A stretch of DNA of 44,446 bases from an uncultured Erysipelotrichaceae bacterium (GCA_902786245.1 CADABS010000012.1:1-44446); one strand, 5' to 3'. Counted from the first letter of the stretch, positions 34,253 through 42,713 are shown. A program made the numbers and translations. Notes: generated from the letters alone by a model not told the origin.

Positions 34253-36988
34253 TTATGCCTTGTGACTGTTTCTGTGCAGCAGGGACTGCAGTGCGGAACG
34301 GTTTGTGTACAGGATGGCTGCTGTGATCATGACAGTCAGTACTGCCAGTACCGGACGGAAGCGGGCATTGGCAGGATAGATCAGGTAGACCGCACACAGC
34401 AAAAGAACGAAGAGGATCTTGGCTGCCTTCCAGGTACCCTGACATAAGGAGGCATGGCTCTCATAGAATCCCAATACGGTGCTTTCGATCTTTTCTGCGG
34501 CAAATGCCCATGCCAGCAGGCAGGCAATGCCGATCAGACTGATCACAGCTCCGGGTATGAATCCCGGTGTATGATACTGCATTTCCACGGTATGTTCGCC
34601 TTCGCTCAGCCGGATGCCCGTAAAGCCGTCATCCAGGTTGAAGCATTCCGCTGCTGTTCCGTCGACTTTGACCGACCAGCCTTTCTGATACGGCAGGGAC
34701 AGGAAGAGAACATTGTGCTGTGCATCCGCCGTGACGGTACCGCGGATATAGCCGGAATCTCTGACTTCAGCATCGCGCATCGCGTATGTCTGCATGGCGG
34801 CAGCCGCCTGCGTCAGTGCATCTTTCTGCATGGAATACAGCAGCGGATCGGCTTTCAGCACAGCTGTGCCGTTTGTCTCGATCCGGATCTTCGTTTCGCC
34901 CAGCGATGAAGGCAGACGGATATAGGTACAGATGCGCAGATATTCATAGGGATCATACTGGCGGATCAGCCGGTCATTCTGGTAGATCTGGATATCGAAA
35001 TCGCGCACCGTGCTCTCGAGCTGTACAAGAATGTAGTATTCCCCTTCCTGCCGGGCATTGTAGGTGAATTCATAATCGCTGTTTTTCTGCAGTGTTTCCT
35101 GTTTCAGAACGTCCTGATCGATACTGGATACCGCTTTGATCAGGCGGTTCTGATAATCCAGTGTGTTGTAGTCTGCCAGCGGCTGTACATCTGTATCCGT
35201 GCTCATGGTGCCCATGCCGAAGGTCAGCGGGTTTTTCATCAGCATCCGTTTTTCAGGCTCCCGCTTGGTTGCGGCGAAGCGGGTCGGATCATACGTATAG
35301 GTCCTGACCTGTTCATAGAGCGTATTGCTGTAGTTATGCGATACATAGCGGTGATTCAGGAAGATATCCGCAATCTCGCTGGTATCATCGGAATACCAGT
35401 ATGCATTGAATACCTGCGGATAGCCCAGGTTATATCCGATCTGCGGCATTTCGTTGGCTGTGCTGGACATGAACATGCCGCTGGTATTGAAATCCGCGAC
35501 CACGCCGCTCATCGGTGAAAATTCATGTCCGACCGCGGTCCGGTAGAAGCCGTCCGTATCATCCGTCCGGGTGTTTTCCGCCATCGTTTCTCCATACGAA
35601 TCGATATGCGACCAGATTTCCTTATCAAACGCACCGAGCACGACCCAGGCATTCGTAAACAGTTCGGCCATGGTAATGCATACGATCAGGATTTCTTTTT
35701 TCCGCAGCGGGATCTTTGAAGGCATGCACATGAAGAGATAGACGCAGCTCAGGATCAGAGTCACCGCAATCGGCAGCCGGCCCAGGAATTCCGGTCTGCG
35801 CAGGAAATGGAATGCACAGAACAGCAGTACGACGATGCCGGCGATCAGGATATCCTTCAGCTTTGTGCCTTCCCGTACCTCCAGGTATTCCCCGGCCAGA
35901 ACGGCACTGTAGAAGGACAGGATGAATGTAAACCGGCCGACGAAATCCGCCGGAATCGACAGGGCATGCCACAGCATGTATACCGGTGTGATGACAACCG
36001 ACAGGACCAGGAACAGCCACAGCAGGAAATACGGGATCTTTTCTCTGCGGTCTGCTTTTCTGTTCAGGAAATACAGCAGCGAGCAAAGAACCGAATAGAT
36101 GCCGCTGTAGAGATAGCAGTATGTCGAATTGAGTACTTTCGGATCGGATGCGCCCCAGAACAGTTTGGAATATGCCCGCAGTCCGCGGAATCCGAAGGTA
36201 ACGGCCAGGCTTTTAAGCATCCGGCTCGAAGTCATCGTTGTCAGTGCCGGAACCATCAGAATGAATGTCGCAAGACCTGCCCCGATGGTGATGATCCAGT
36301 ACTGCAGCCAGCTGCGTACCTGTGCGCTGCCTGCTTCTTTTTTTGCATGCACGCGGGCAGCAGTATAGAACAGCGAGAATGCACAGATCATGAATCCGAT
36401 ATAATAGCTGGTCAGTACCGAAAGGAAGAGGCTGACCGCATAGAGCCAGGGACTCTTTCCTTCAATCATGCGGTTGATGCCCAGGGTTACCAATGGCAGC
36501 AGATACATCGCATCCAGCCAGAGAATATTGAACAGATACCCGAGATACCATCCGCACAGGGCATAGGACATCGCCAGGGCTGCCAGAATGCCGAGACTGC
36601 GGCGGGGATGTTCATGCCGCAGCAGGATATATGTATTGAAATAGGCAAGCACGGCATTGAGAATGATGATCAGATGCATGCCGAGCTGCAGCTTTGATTC
36701 GGGAATCAGGAAGAACAGCAGATTCAGCGGACTGATCAGATAATACACCAGCATGCCGGTCGTGGAGGTTCCTCCCGCAAAAGAGAACGTAAAGAACAGC
36801 GACCGCTCCCCTGCCAGGACCTGACGGAACCATGCATAGATCTGATAATAGGATTCCGCACAGTCATTCAGAAGCAGAGAACGGTCATTCCAGGGCACCC
36901 CCTGGATCAGAAATACAGCCGATATAAATAAAAAACCAAAGAGCAGAACCGCTGCATATTCGCGGATCCGCCACTGTCTGTTTTTCAT
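34253..36988 (-). CDS. YfhO family membrane protein
   Basis: A 911-residue GT-C-like membrane protein. The first half (about 10-450) holds roughly a dozen helices. The motif LLNDCAESYYQIYAWFRQVL in the first outer loop and FSFAGGTSTTGMLVYYLISPLNLL are typical of YfhO. A large extracytosolic domain (about 450-840) and two or three C-terminal helices follow. YfhO proteins act in glycosylation of teichoic acids or are linked to it in other Bacillota. The frame starts at 37000, but ATG 36988 follows GGAGGT and is the likely start. No glycosyltransferase partner (CsbB/GtcA) is adjacent. Confidence 0.85.
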   Translation of the reverse strand: MKNRQWRIREYAAVLLFGFLFISAVFLIQGVPWNDRSLLLNDCAESYYQIYAWFRQVLAGERSLFFTFSFAGGTSTTGMLVYYLISPLNLLFFLIPESKLQLGMHLIIILNAVLAYFNTYILLRHEHPRRSLGILAALAMSYALCGWYLGYLFNILWLDAMYLLPLVTLGINRMIEGKSPWLYAVSLFLSVLTSYYIGFMICAFSLFYTAARVHAKKEAGSAQVRSWLQYWIITIGAGLATFILMVPALTTMTSSRMLKSLAVTFGFRGLRAYSKLFWGASDPKVLNSTYCYLYSGIYSVLCSLLYFLNRKADRREKIPYFLLWLFLVLSVVITPVYMLWHALSIPADFVGRFTFILSFYSAVLAGEYLEVREGTKLKDILIAGIVVLLFCAFHFLRRPEFLGRLPIAVTLILSCVYLFMCMPSKIPLRKKEILIVCITMAELFTNAWVVLGAFDKEIWSHIDSYGETMAENTRTDDTDGFYRTAVGHEFSPMSGVVADFNTSGMFMSSTANEMPQIGYNLGYPQVFNAYWYSDDTSEIADIFLNHRYVSHNYSNTLYEQVRTYTYDPTRFAATKREPEKRMLMKNPLTFGMGTMSTDTDVQPLADYNTLDYQNRLIKAVSSIDQDVLKQETLQKNSDYEFTYNARQEGEYYILVQLESTVRDFDIQIYQNDRLIRQYDPYEYLRICTYIRLPSSLGETKIRIETNGTAVLKADPLLYSMQKDALTQAAAAMQTYAMRDAEVRDSGYIRGTVTADAQHNVLFLSLPYQKGWSVKVDGTAAECFNLDDGFTGIRLSEGEHTVEMQYHTPGFIPGAVISLIGIACLLAWAFAAEKIESTVLGFYESHASLCQGTWKAAKILFVLLLCAVYLIYPANARFRPVLAVLTVMITAAILYTNRSALQSLLHRNSHKA

Positions 36989-37031
36989 AGGCACCTCCAT
37001 GAATCAATATGTAAATGATACGTCATCCCGC

Positions 37032-37060
37032 AAAAAAAGAGAATCATTTTACTGATTCTC
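37032..37060 (-). terminator. Terminator after the TetR operon
   Basis: On the minus strand GAGAATCA (37060-37053) pairs perfectly with TGATTCTC (37046-37039), followed by TTTTTTT (37038-37032). The stop codon of the preceding gene lies in its loop. Confidence 0.92.
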
Positions 37061-37360
37061 CTTCAGTGCAACCAGTTTTTCATTGAGCAGCTCAACGACC
37101 TTTTCCTTGGACCGGATCAGTTCAATGGCAGCCGCATCCGGTTCCGCTGTGCGTCCTTCGCTGATTGCCGCATAGCAGTCCCGGCCGAGCTTTTCATATG
37201 CTTTTGTGAGTTCGCGCTGGTTATGCCCGATTTCGGAACGGATCTGTGCCTTTTTCTGTTCTGCCTCCAGATGGTTCAGAACTTTTCTGCGTCTTTCGTG
37301 AACCGCATTGACAACCTTTTCCGTTACGTCAGAAATCGTCTTGTTGAAATCATCTCCCAT
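37049..37360 (-). CDS. Small coiled-coil protein of unknown function
   Basis: A 103-residue, highly charged, probably all-helical protein (EKVVNAVHERRRKVLNHLEAEQKKAQ, heptad-like). It has no Cys and no membrane segment. I do not recognise a family. The frame reaches 37387, but ATG 37360 has GGAAGGAG upstream and lies one base after the tetR stop, so the two genes are translationally coupled. Its close link to a TetR regulator suggests that it shares the regulator's signal or modulates it. Confidence 0.65.
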   Translation of the reverse strand: MGDDFNKTISDVTEKVVNAVHERRRKVLNHLEAEQKKAQIRSEIGHNQRELTKAYEKLGRDCYAAISEGRTAEPDAAAIELIRSKEKVVELLNEKLVALKENQ

Positions 37361-37361
37361 G

Positions 37362-37931
37362 TCAGTTCTCCTTCCCTGTTTTTTCAATCAGGTTCATGAT
37401 CAGCCGCTGAATATCCGCGTCTGTCGCTTCTTCCTGCCGGATCAGTTCAATGATACCGCTGATGATCAGACAGGCGCAGTAATTCGGGGCTTCCATATTC
37501 AGACTGCCGGTCCGGTTTCCCTCGTCCAGCAGATGCTGCAGTTTCATTGTAGCGGCTCTGCGTGCATCGACCATGGACCGCAGACTGAGTTCTGTCAGAT
37601 CCACGTCTTCGGCATCGCCTTTGAGTTTGCAGTTCAGTTCCCGGAAAGAACGGATCGAATTATTGATGAACTGCCGCAGACGGGCATCATAATCCCGCCC
37701 GTCCATGGAGTCATTCATCATCTCATTGAACACTTCATTATATTTTTCACTGATGGCTTCGATCACGTCATCCTTGGATTTGAAGTAATAGTAAAACAGG
37801 CCTTTTGCGACATCCATTTCCTTGACGATGGAACTGATCGTCGTGTCCACGATGCCGTTCTGCCGGAACAGTTTTTCAGCCGCGTCTACAAACTCGTTTC
37901 GGCGGATATCATTATCTCTGTTCTCCTGCAC
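37362..37931 (-). CDS. TetR family transcriptional regulator
   Basis: A 189-residue repressor-type protein. The N-terminal helix-turn-helix is clear: AAEKLFRQNGIVDTTISSIV, then DVAKGLFYYYFKSKDDV. The C-terminal ligand domain is divergent. GTG 37940 opens the frame, but it lies inside the AGGAGGT ribosome site; GTG 37931, seven bases after that site, is the likely start. The gene probably represses itself: a perfect palindrome fills its own promoter. No efflux pump is adjacent, so the target beyond its own operon is unknown. Confidence 0.88.
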   Translation of the reverse strand: MQENRDNDIRRNEFVDAAEKLFRQNGIVDTTISSIVKEMDVAKGLFYYYFKSKDDVIEAISEKYNEVFNEMMNDSMDGRDYDARLRQFINNSIRSFRELNCKLKGDAEDVDLTELSLRSMVDARRAATMKLQHLLDEGNRTGSLNMEAPNYCACLIISGIIELIRQEEATDADIQRLIMNLIEKTGKEN

Positions 37932-37951
37932 AGGTCTCACCTCCTGTCTTC

Positions 37952-37980
37952 ACTATACACAGCGACTGACCGTCAGTCAA
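37952..37980 (-). promoter_or_regulatory. tetR promoter with palindromic operator
   Basis: On the minus strand TTGACT (37980-37975) and TATAGT (37957-37952) are 17 bases apart. The palindrome GACTGAC-C-GTCAGTC (37964-37978) occupies the spacer and part of the -35 box. It resembles the GACTGAC/GTCAGTC operators known for AcrR-like TetR proteins. It also overlaps the stop codon of the upstream HD gene. Confidence 0.8.
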
Positions 37981-38473
37981 CAGAATCCGTTCCGTAGATC
38001 TGCTTCAGCAGTTCGCTGCCGTACCGGGTTGCGAAAAAAGCATTGCCGGCCTTTCTGATTTTATCTGTATCATCGCCGTGTTCATCCGCATTCACCAGAT
38101 AATCGGCTTCCAGAAGTATGCGATGGACAATGTCCGTGACACCGGTATAGGTATGATGGCGGCAGACAGTACGGATGATTCTTTCCAGCTGTTCTCCCTG
38201 TACATCCGTACCTGCGAAGAATTCTCTCAGCAGCGCTTCGCTTTCCGCTTCCTGGTGATATCCGGCAGTATTGCCGTATTTCTGACGGCACAGCGGACAT
38301 GCGATATCATGGACGATCGCGCACAGTTCCAGGGTATTCTGTGTCTGTGCATCCAGTCCTTCCGCTCTTCCGATCATTCCCGCATAGGCATATACTTTGA
38401 CGAAATGCGCAATGTCATGGCGGTTGTGTCCGGAGATGGAAATCATTCTCATCATTGCCTGTTCTGCATTCAT
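37973..38473 (-). CDS. HD domain protein
   Basis: A 166-residue single HD-domain phosphohydrolase-like protein. Metal ligands are visible as His in NRHDIAHF, His-Asp in IVHDIA, and later RHHTYTG and LEADYLVN. Related stand-alone HD proteins are phosphatases or nucleotidases of unknown substrate. The frame begins at 38482, but that ATG abuts the GGGGG site; ATG 38473, nine bases after it, is the better start. Its last codons overlap the tetR operator. Confidence 0.75.
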   Translation of the reverse strand: MNAEQAMMRMISISGHNRHDIAHFVKVYAYAGMIGRAEGLDAQTQNTLELCAIVHDIACPLCRQKYGNTAGYHQEAESEALLREFFAGTDVQGEQLERIIRTVCRHHTYTGVTDIVHRILLEADYLVNADEHGDDTDKIRKAGNAFFATRYGSELLKQIYGTDSVD

Positions 38474-38537
38474 AACGGTCATCCCCCTTTTCAGTATACA
38501 TGCCCGGTCCCGTCAGGATGATCTTTTTGATCTGTGC

Positions 38538-38543
38538 TATACT
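38538..38543 (+). promoter_or_regulatory. Extended -10 box of rlmA
   Basis: TGCTATACT carries TGn plus TATACT (38538-38543), six bases before the start codon at 38550. No ribosome site lies between, so the mRNA is probably leaderless. Confidence 0.45.
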
Positions 38544-38549
38544 GTTTTC

Positions 38550-39320
38550 ATGAGTCTGATCTGTCCTGTATGCGGAAAGAATCTGATCAAATCCGGCAGG
38601 AGCGCTGTCTGCGCTTCCGGCCATTCTTTTGATTATGCAAAAAGCGGCTATCTGAATCTGCTGCTGAACAGTCCCGGTATACATGGCGATGATAAAGATA
38701 TGGTCAAGGCCAGGACCCGTTTCCTGCAGAGCGGGGCCTATGCCTTCCTGCGGGAGCGGCTGCGGCAGCTCAGCGCCGGCTGTAATATTGCGGCAGATCT
38801 TGGCTGCGGAGAAGGATACTATACTTCTGCCCTGGAGGCAGAAGAACGGTACGGTTTCGATCTTTCCAAAGATGCGCTGAAACATGCCGCCAAGAACGAT
38901 CTGAGCGGACAGTATACAGTCGCCTCGATTTTTCATCTGCCCCTTGCTGATTCCAGCTGCGATATGGTACTGACCTGTTTTGCGCCTCTGGCCGCTGCGG
39001 AAATCCGGCGCATCCTGAAACCGGGCGGAAAATTCATCTTTGTGACACCGGGTCCCAGGCATCTCTATGAGATGAAGGAGATCCTGTATGAACACCCTTA
39101 TGAAAACACGGTGGAGCCGGCGGATACCGGCATGCCCTGCATTCATGAAGAAACAATAAGCGCAGAACAGACGGTTTCCAATCAGGCGCTGCTCGATCTC
39201 TTCATGATGACGCCCTATGCCTGGAAAACAGAAAAAACCGGCACAGACAGACTGTCTGAAGCCGGCGATATACGTATTACCTGTGAATTTGTGATCCGTA
39301 TCTATGCGGCAGATCATTGA
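38550..39320 (+). CDS. rlmA: 23S rRNA guanine-N1 methyltransferase
   Basis: A 256-residue RlmA-type enzyme, which methylates N1 of a guanine in helix 35 of 23S rRNA (G745/G748). An N-terminal zinc finger has Cys5, Cys8, Cys21 and His25 (CPVCGK...CASGH), followed by FDYAKSGYLNLL. The SAM-binding motif is AADLGCGEGYY (about 81-91), and LKPGGKFIFVTPGP is typical of the family. An open frame continues upstream to 38397, but ATG 38550 gives the canonical N-terminus. It ends in a hairpin and overlaps the 3' end of the convergent DUF1622 gene by seven bases. Confidence 0.9.
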   Translation: MSLICPVCGKNLIKSGRSAVCASGHSFDYAKSGYLNLLLNSPGIHGDDKDMVKARTRFLQSGAYAFLRERLRQLSAGCNIAADLGCGEGYYTSALEAEERYGFDLSKDALKHAAKNDLSGQYTVASIFHLPLADSSCDMVLTCFAPLAAAEIRRILKPGGKFIFVTPGPRHLYEMKEILYEHPYENTVEPADTGMPCIHEETISAEQTVSNQALLDLFMMTPYAWKTEKTGTDRLSEAGDIRITCEFVIRIYAADH

Positions 39321-39335
39321 TCTGCTTTTCTTTTT
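39309..39335 (+). terminator. Terminator of rlmA
   Basis: GCAGATC (39309-39315) and GATCTGC (39319-39325) pair across ATT, followed by TTTTCTTTTT. It lies within the coding end of both rlmA and the convergent DUF1622 gene. Confidence 0.8.
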
Positions 39336-39655
39336 CCGAGTTTTTCTTCCAGCTCCTTTTCTTCGTGGCTGATTTCAAACGTCAGGACCGCCCGGAAAAT
39401 AATGATTGCGCCGAGCACTATCAGTTCATGGTATTCTTCCGCGATGATCGTATGCAGAATTTCTCCTGCCATCAGGAACTCGAGGGCCAGGCAGATCTTC
39501 TTTGCGAATTCCAGGCGGACATGTTCAATACCGCTCATGTAATGCATCAGACTCTGGATGCTGGCAGCTACGATAATGCCCAGTCCGATCATTTCCAGAA
39601 TGATCTGCGAACCGTGAACGATCAGTTCTTTTGCGGCATCGAGAGACTCTAACAT
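39314..39655 (-). CDS. DUF1622 family membrane protein
   Basis: A 113-residue protein with three likely membrane helices (about 18-38, 53-70 and 76-93) and a charged C-terminal tail (EKELEEKLGKRK). The pattern RLEFAKKICLALEFLMAGEILHTII is characteristic of DUF1622, a family of unknown function. Its ATG follows the malic enzyme stop with no gap, so it is the last gene of the fumarase/malic enzyme operon. A role in membrane handling of C4 acids, or in coupling, would be a guess. Confidence 0.8.
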   Translation of the reverse strand: MLESLDAAKELIVHGSQIILEMIGLGIIVAASIQSLMHYMSGIEHVRLEFAKKICLALEFLMAGEILHTIIAEEYHELIVLGAIIIFRAVLTFEISHEEKELEEKLGKRKADQ

Positions 39656-40846
39656 TTACTTTCCCTCTCCTTTGCGGACATAGCCCTGCTTCTGCGCTGT
39701 TCCCCCGACTGCCTTTGCGACTGCTGGAACAACTCTGTCATCGAAGGCGGAGACGATGATGTGATCCGGACGGAGTTCTTCGTCGCTGACCAGTTCTGCC
39801 AGTGCCTTCGATGCGGCAATTTTCATTTCTTCGCTGATTCTGGTTGCCTTGTAATCCAGTGCACCCCGGAAGATGCCTGGGAATGCAAGGATGTTATTGA
39901 CCTGGTTGGGATTGTCCGAACGGCCTGTGCCGACGATATAGGCACCGGCTTCCACTGCTTCCTTATACGTGATCTCCGGTTCCGGGTTCGCCATCGGGAA
40001 TACGATGGCATGGTCATGCATGGAGCGGATCATGTCCTGGGTGACAAGCCGCGGTGCGCTGACACCGACAAAAATATCCGCGTCTTTCATCCCTTCGGCC
40101 AGCGAAGCATAGTGCATATGGTCTCTGTTGACATACTGCAGCAGTTCCTTTTTCAGATCGGTGTAGCCTTCCGCATGATCGGGATCCAGACAGCCGTCGA
40201 TATCGAATGCATAGATCCGCGTGAATCCGTAGCTGTACAGCATCCGGATAATGGACGATCCGGCGGCGCCGCTGCCGCTGATCACGACCTTCATTTCTTC
40301 CGGTTTCTTTTTCAGCAGACGCAGGCAGTTGATCAGGGCTGAGAGAACGACAATTGCCGTTCCGTGCTGGTCATCATGGAATACGGGAATGCTGCATTCC
40401 TCGATCAGTCTGCGCTCGATTTCCACGCAGCGCGGTGCGCTGATATCTTCCAGATTGATTGCACCGATACCGGGCGCAATGGCTTTGCAGATGGCGACGA
40501 TTTCATCGGGGTCTTTTGTATCCAGGCAGATCGGCCATGCGTCAAGATTGGCAAACCGCTTCATCAGCAGCGCTTTTCCTTCCATGACCGGCAGAGCTGC
40601 GGCCGGTCCGATATCGCCAAGACCCAATACGGCAGTGCCGTCCGTTACGACTGCGACGGTGTTGGCGCGGCCTGTATATACATATGATGTCTCCGGATCT
40701 TTCGCTATTTCGAGACACGGCTGGGCAACGCCCGGGGTATAGGCCAGGCTCAGGTCATGGGCATCCTGACAGGGTACTTTTGATTCGACCCTGAGTTTGC
40801 CGCCGTACTGTTCATGCAGTTTCAGTGCTTCTTCATACAGATTCAT
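39656..40846 (-). CDS. NAD(P)-dependent malic enzyme
   Basis: A 396-residue short-form malic enzyme that oxidatively decarboxylates malate to pyruvate. Characteristic stretches are LAYTPGVAQPC, TDGTAVLGLGDIGP, the metal site EDISAP and HDDQHGTA, the dinucleotide site ISGSGAAGSS, and FPMANPEPEI with GRSDNPNQVNN. GGAGG lies upstream of the start. The gene overlaps DUF523 by 14 bases, and the DUF1622 start abuts its stop. With fumarase in the same operon it would take fumarate through malate to pyruvate. Confidence 0.95.
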   Translation of the reverse strand: MNLYEEALKLHEQYGGKLRVESKVPCQDAHDLSLAYTPGVAQPCLEIAKDPETSYVYTGRANTVAVVTDGTAVLGLGDIGPAAALPVMEGKALLMKRFANLDAWPICLDTKDPDEIVAICKAIAPGIGAINLEDISAPRCVEIERRLIEECSIPVFHDDQHGTAIVVLSALINCLRLLKKKPEEMKVVISGSGAAGSSIIRMLYSYGFTRIYAFDIDGCLDPDHAEGYTDLKKELLQYVNRDHMHYASLAEGMKDADIFVGVSAPRLVTQDMIRSMHDHAIVFPMANPEPEITYKEAVEAGAYIVGTGRSDNPNQVNNILAFPGIFRGALDYKATRISEEMKIAASKALAELVSDEELRPDHIIVSAFDDRVVPAVAKAVGGTAQKQGYVRKGEGK

Positions 40847-41276
40847 TTTTCATCGCCTCCATAAATTCGTTTTCATTCAGGCATATCACGCCGCTGTTTT
40901 CCAGCATTGCGGCAAATATACCTTTTCCTTCAATTCTTTTTCCGCTGAATGTTCCGTCATAGACCGTATGCAGACCACAGGAAGGACTTCCTTCCTTGAG
41001 TACGGCTTTTGTACAGCGGGACTTCCGGGCTGCGGACAGGGCTGCTTCCGCTCCGCGCAGAAAGTTTTCCGTCACATCTTTACCCTGCTTATTATACACC
41101 CGGCCGTTTCTGATTTCCGAAGGCATGCGCGGCGTCGGCAGACCGCCCAGCTGCTCCGGGCAGACTGTGACTGCATCTCCCTTTTCCAGAAGATCAGCGA
41201 TTTCCCTGATCCGGCAGGTGCCTCCGTCATAGCGGCAGTGCTCACCGGTCAGACACGCACTGATCAGCCAGGTCAT
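40833..41276 (-). CDS. DUF523 family protein
   Basis: A 147-residue DUF523 protein. Conserved features are SACLTGEHCRYDGG, VCPEQLGGLPTPR and EGSPSCGLHTVYDG, with several conserved Cys that could bind metal or a cluster. The function is unknown. ATG 41276 starts at the conserved TWLISACL. An upstream in-frame ATG at 41309 would add unconserved residues. The gene overlaps the end of the fumarase beta gene by 35 bases and malic enzyme by 14 bases. Its position inside a fumarase operon may hint at a role with the oxygen-sensitive cluster. Confidence 0.8.
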   Translation of the reverse strand: MTWLISACLTGEHCRYDGGTCRIREIADLLEKGDAVTVCPEQLGGLPTPRMPSEIRNGRVYNKQGKDVTENFLRGAEAALSAARKSRCTKAVLKEGSPSCGLHTVYDGTFSGKRIEGKGIFAAMLENSGVICLNENEFMEAMKNESV

Positions 41277-41793
41277 AAATATCGTTTCCTTCGGTATCCA
41301 TGCCGACAAAGCACGGGAAGTCTTTCACCGTCAGACGGACGACTGCTTCGGAGAGCAGGTCTTCAAAGGCAACCGGCTCGGCTGCAGTAATTGCCTTGCT
41401 CAGCAGTGCTCCGGCACCGCCGACCGTGACAAAGTATACTGCACCATGCTTCATGACTGCCTGGCGGACTTCTTCGCTGCGTCTGCCCTTGCCGATCATA
41501 CCGGCCATGCCGTGTTCACACAGCAGCGGCACATACGGGTCCATCCTTGAGGATGTCGTCGGACCGGCGGAGCCGATGACCTGTCCCGGCCTGGCCGGTG
41601 TCGGACCGACGTAGTAGATCACTGCGTCCTGCAGATCAAACGGCAGCGGTTCTCCCTTTTCAATCAGCTCTTTCAGACGCTTATGCGCAGCGTCTCTGGC
41701 TGTATAGATCGTACCGGACAGAAGCACTTCTTCTCCTGCCCGCAGTTCTCTGAGTTCCTGCCTGGAAGCAGGCAGATGGATTCTTTTCATCAT
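41242..41793 (-). CDS. Class I fumarate hydratase, beta subunit
   Basis: A 183-residue C-terminal-type subunit of class I (4Fe-4S) fumarase or L-tartrate dehydratase. The substrate-binding stretch VIGSAGPTTSSRMD and GKGRRSEEV are conserved. The frame extends upstream to 41844, but ATG 41793 overlaps the alpha-subunit stop (ATGA) and is the natural start. It works as a complex with the alpha subunit. Fumarase and L-tartrate dehydratase cannot be told apart from sequence alone; malic enzyme in the operon favours fumarase. Confidence 0.9.
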   Translation of the reverse strand: MMKRIHLPASRQELRELRAGEEVLLSGTIYTARDAAHKRLKELIEKGEPLPFDLQDAVIYYVGPTPARPGQVIGSAGPTTSSRMDPYVPLLCEHGMAGMIGKGRRSEEVRQAVMKHGAVYFVTVGGAGALLSKAITAAEPVAFEDLLSEAVVRLTVKDFPCFVGMDTEGNDIYDLADQCVSDR

Positions 41794-42635
41794 ATCACCG
41801 CCTTTGCGTGCCGGCAGACATGGCAGCACATGTTCACTGCACATGGCATTCCGGCAATGTGTGTCGGTTCATATTCGATCTGGATCTTCAGGGCTGTCGT
41901 ACGTCCGTGCATTCCCATCGGACCGATATTCAGTTCATTGGCCTTCTGCAGCAGACGCCTTTCCAGATCGGCATAGCGGGGATCGCTGCTGTCTTCGTCC
42001 AGCGGCCGCATCAGTGCTTTTTTGGAAAGACGGGCACAGGAATCGAACGTGCCGCCGATGCCGACGCCGACGATGAACGGCGGACATGCATTGGGTCCGG
42101 CAGCCGCAATCGTATCAAGGACAAAGCGGATGATTCCTTCTTCCCCTTCTGCCGGCGTGCACATCCGGACCGCCGATTTGTTTTCCGATCCGAATCCCTT
42201 GGCCATCAGTTCGATTTCGACCTGATCGCCGCCGGTGATTTCCGTATGGATGACAGCCGGTGTATTATCCTTTGTATTCTTCCGGTCATACAGCGGATCA
42301 TCGACGACCGACGCCCGCAGATAGTTTTCCGTATATCCCCTGCGGACACCTTCCTGAATTGCGTCCGTCAGCAGTCCGCCGGTAAAATGGACATCCTGGC
42401 CGACCTTCAGAAAAACGATGACCATGCCGGTGTCCTGACAGATGGGAATACTCTCCTGCTCTGCAATTTCCGCATTTTTCACCAGCATGTTCAGAGCGCT
42501 CTGTGCTCTCGGCAGTGTCTCCGTTTCTGCAGCAGACCGGATCCTGCGGATAATATCGGCGGAATAGACCGTCGCCATCTGCCCGCATGCATCTTCGATT
42601 GCCTTGCCGATCCGGCTGACTTCGATTTCTCTCAT
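41790..42635 (-). CDS. Class I fumarate hydratase, alpha subunit
   Basis: A 281-residue N-terminal-type subunit carrying the oxygen-sensitive 4Fe-4S cluster that hydrates fumarate to malate. Conserved Cys occur in PICQDTGM, GPNACPPF and the C-terminal region (near PCAVNMC). GVGIGGTFD is typical. GAGGAAA lies upstream of ATG 42635. It is the first gene of the five-gene operon, preceded by a TATAAT box. Confidence 0.92.
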   Translation of the reverse strand: MREIEVSRIGKAIEDACGQMATVYSADIIRRIRSAAETETLPRAQSALNMLVKNAEIAEQESIPICQDTGMVIVFLKVGQDVHFTGGLLTDAIQEGVRRGYTENYLRASVVDDPLYDRKNTKDNTPAVIHTEITGGDQVEIELMAKGFGSENKSAVRMCTPAEGEEGIIRFVLDTIAAAGPNACPPFIVGVGIGGTFDSCARLSKKALMRPLDEDSSDPRYADLERRLLQKANELNIGPMGMHGRTTALKIQIEYEPTHIAGMPCAVNMCCHVCRHAKAVI

Positions 42636-42662
42636 AAGCAGTTTCCTCTTTTCAGCGCTTTC

Positions 42663-42668
42663 ATTATA
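42663..42668 (-). promoter_or_regulatory. -10 box of the fumarase operon
   Basis: A consensus TATAAT on the minus strand lies about 28 bases before the fumarase alpha start. A matching -35 is not evident, so activation by a regulator is possible. Confidence 0.5.
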
Positions 42669-42713
42669 AACAAATCATCCGGCAATACATATGACAATTA
42701 CATGCATTCCTCT

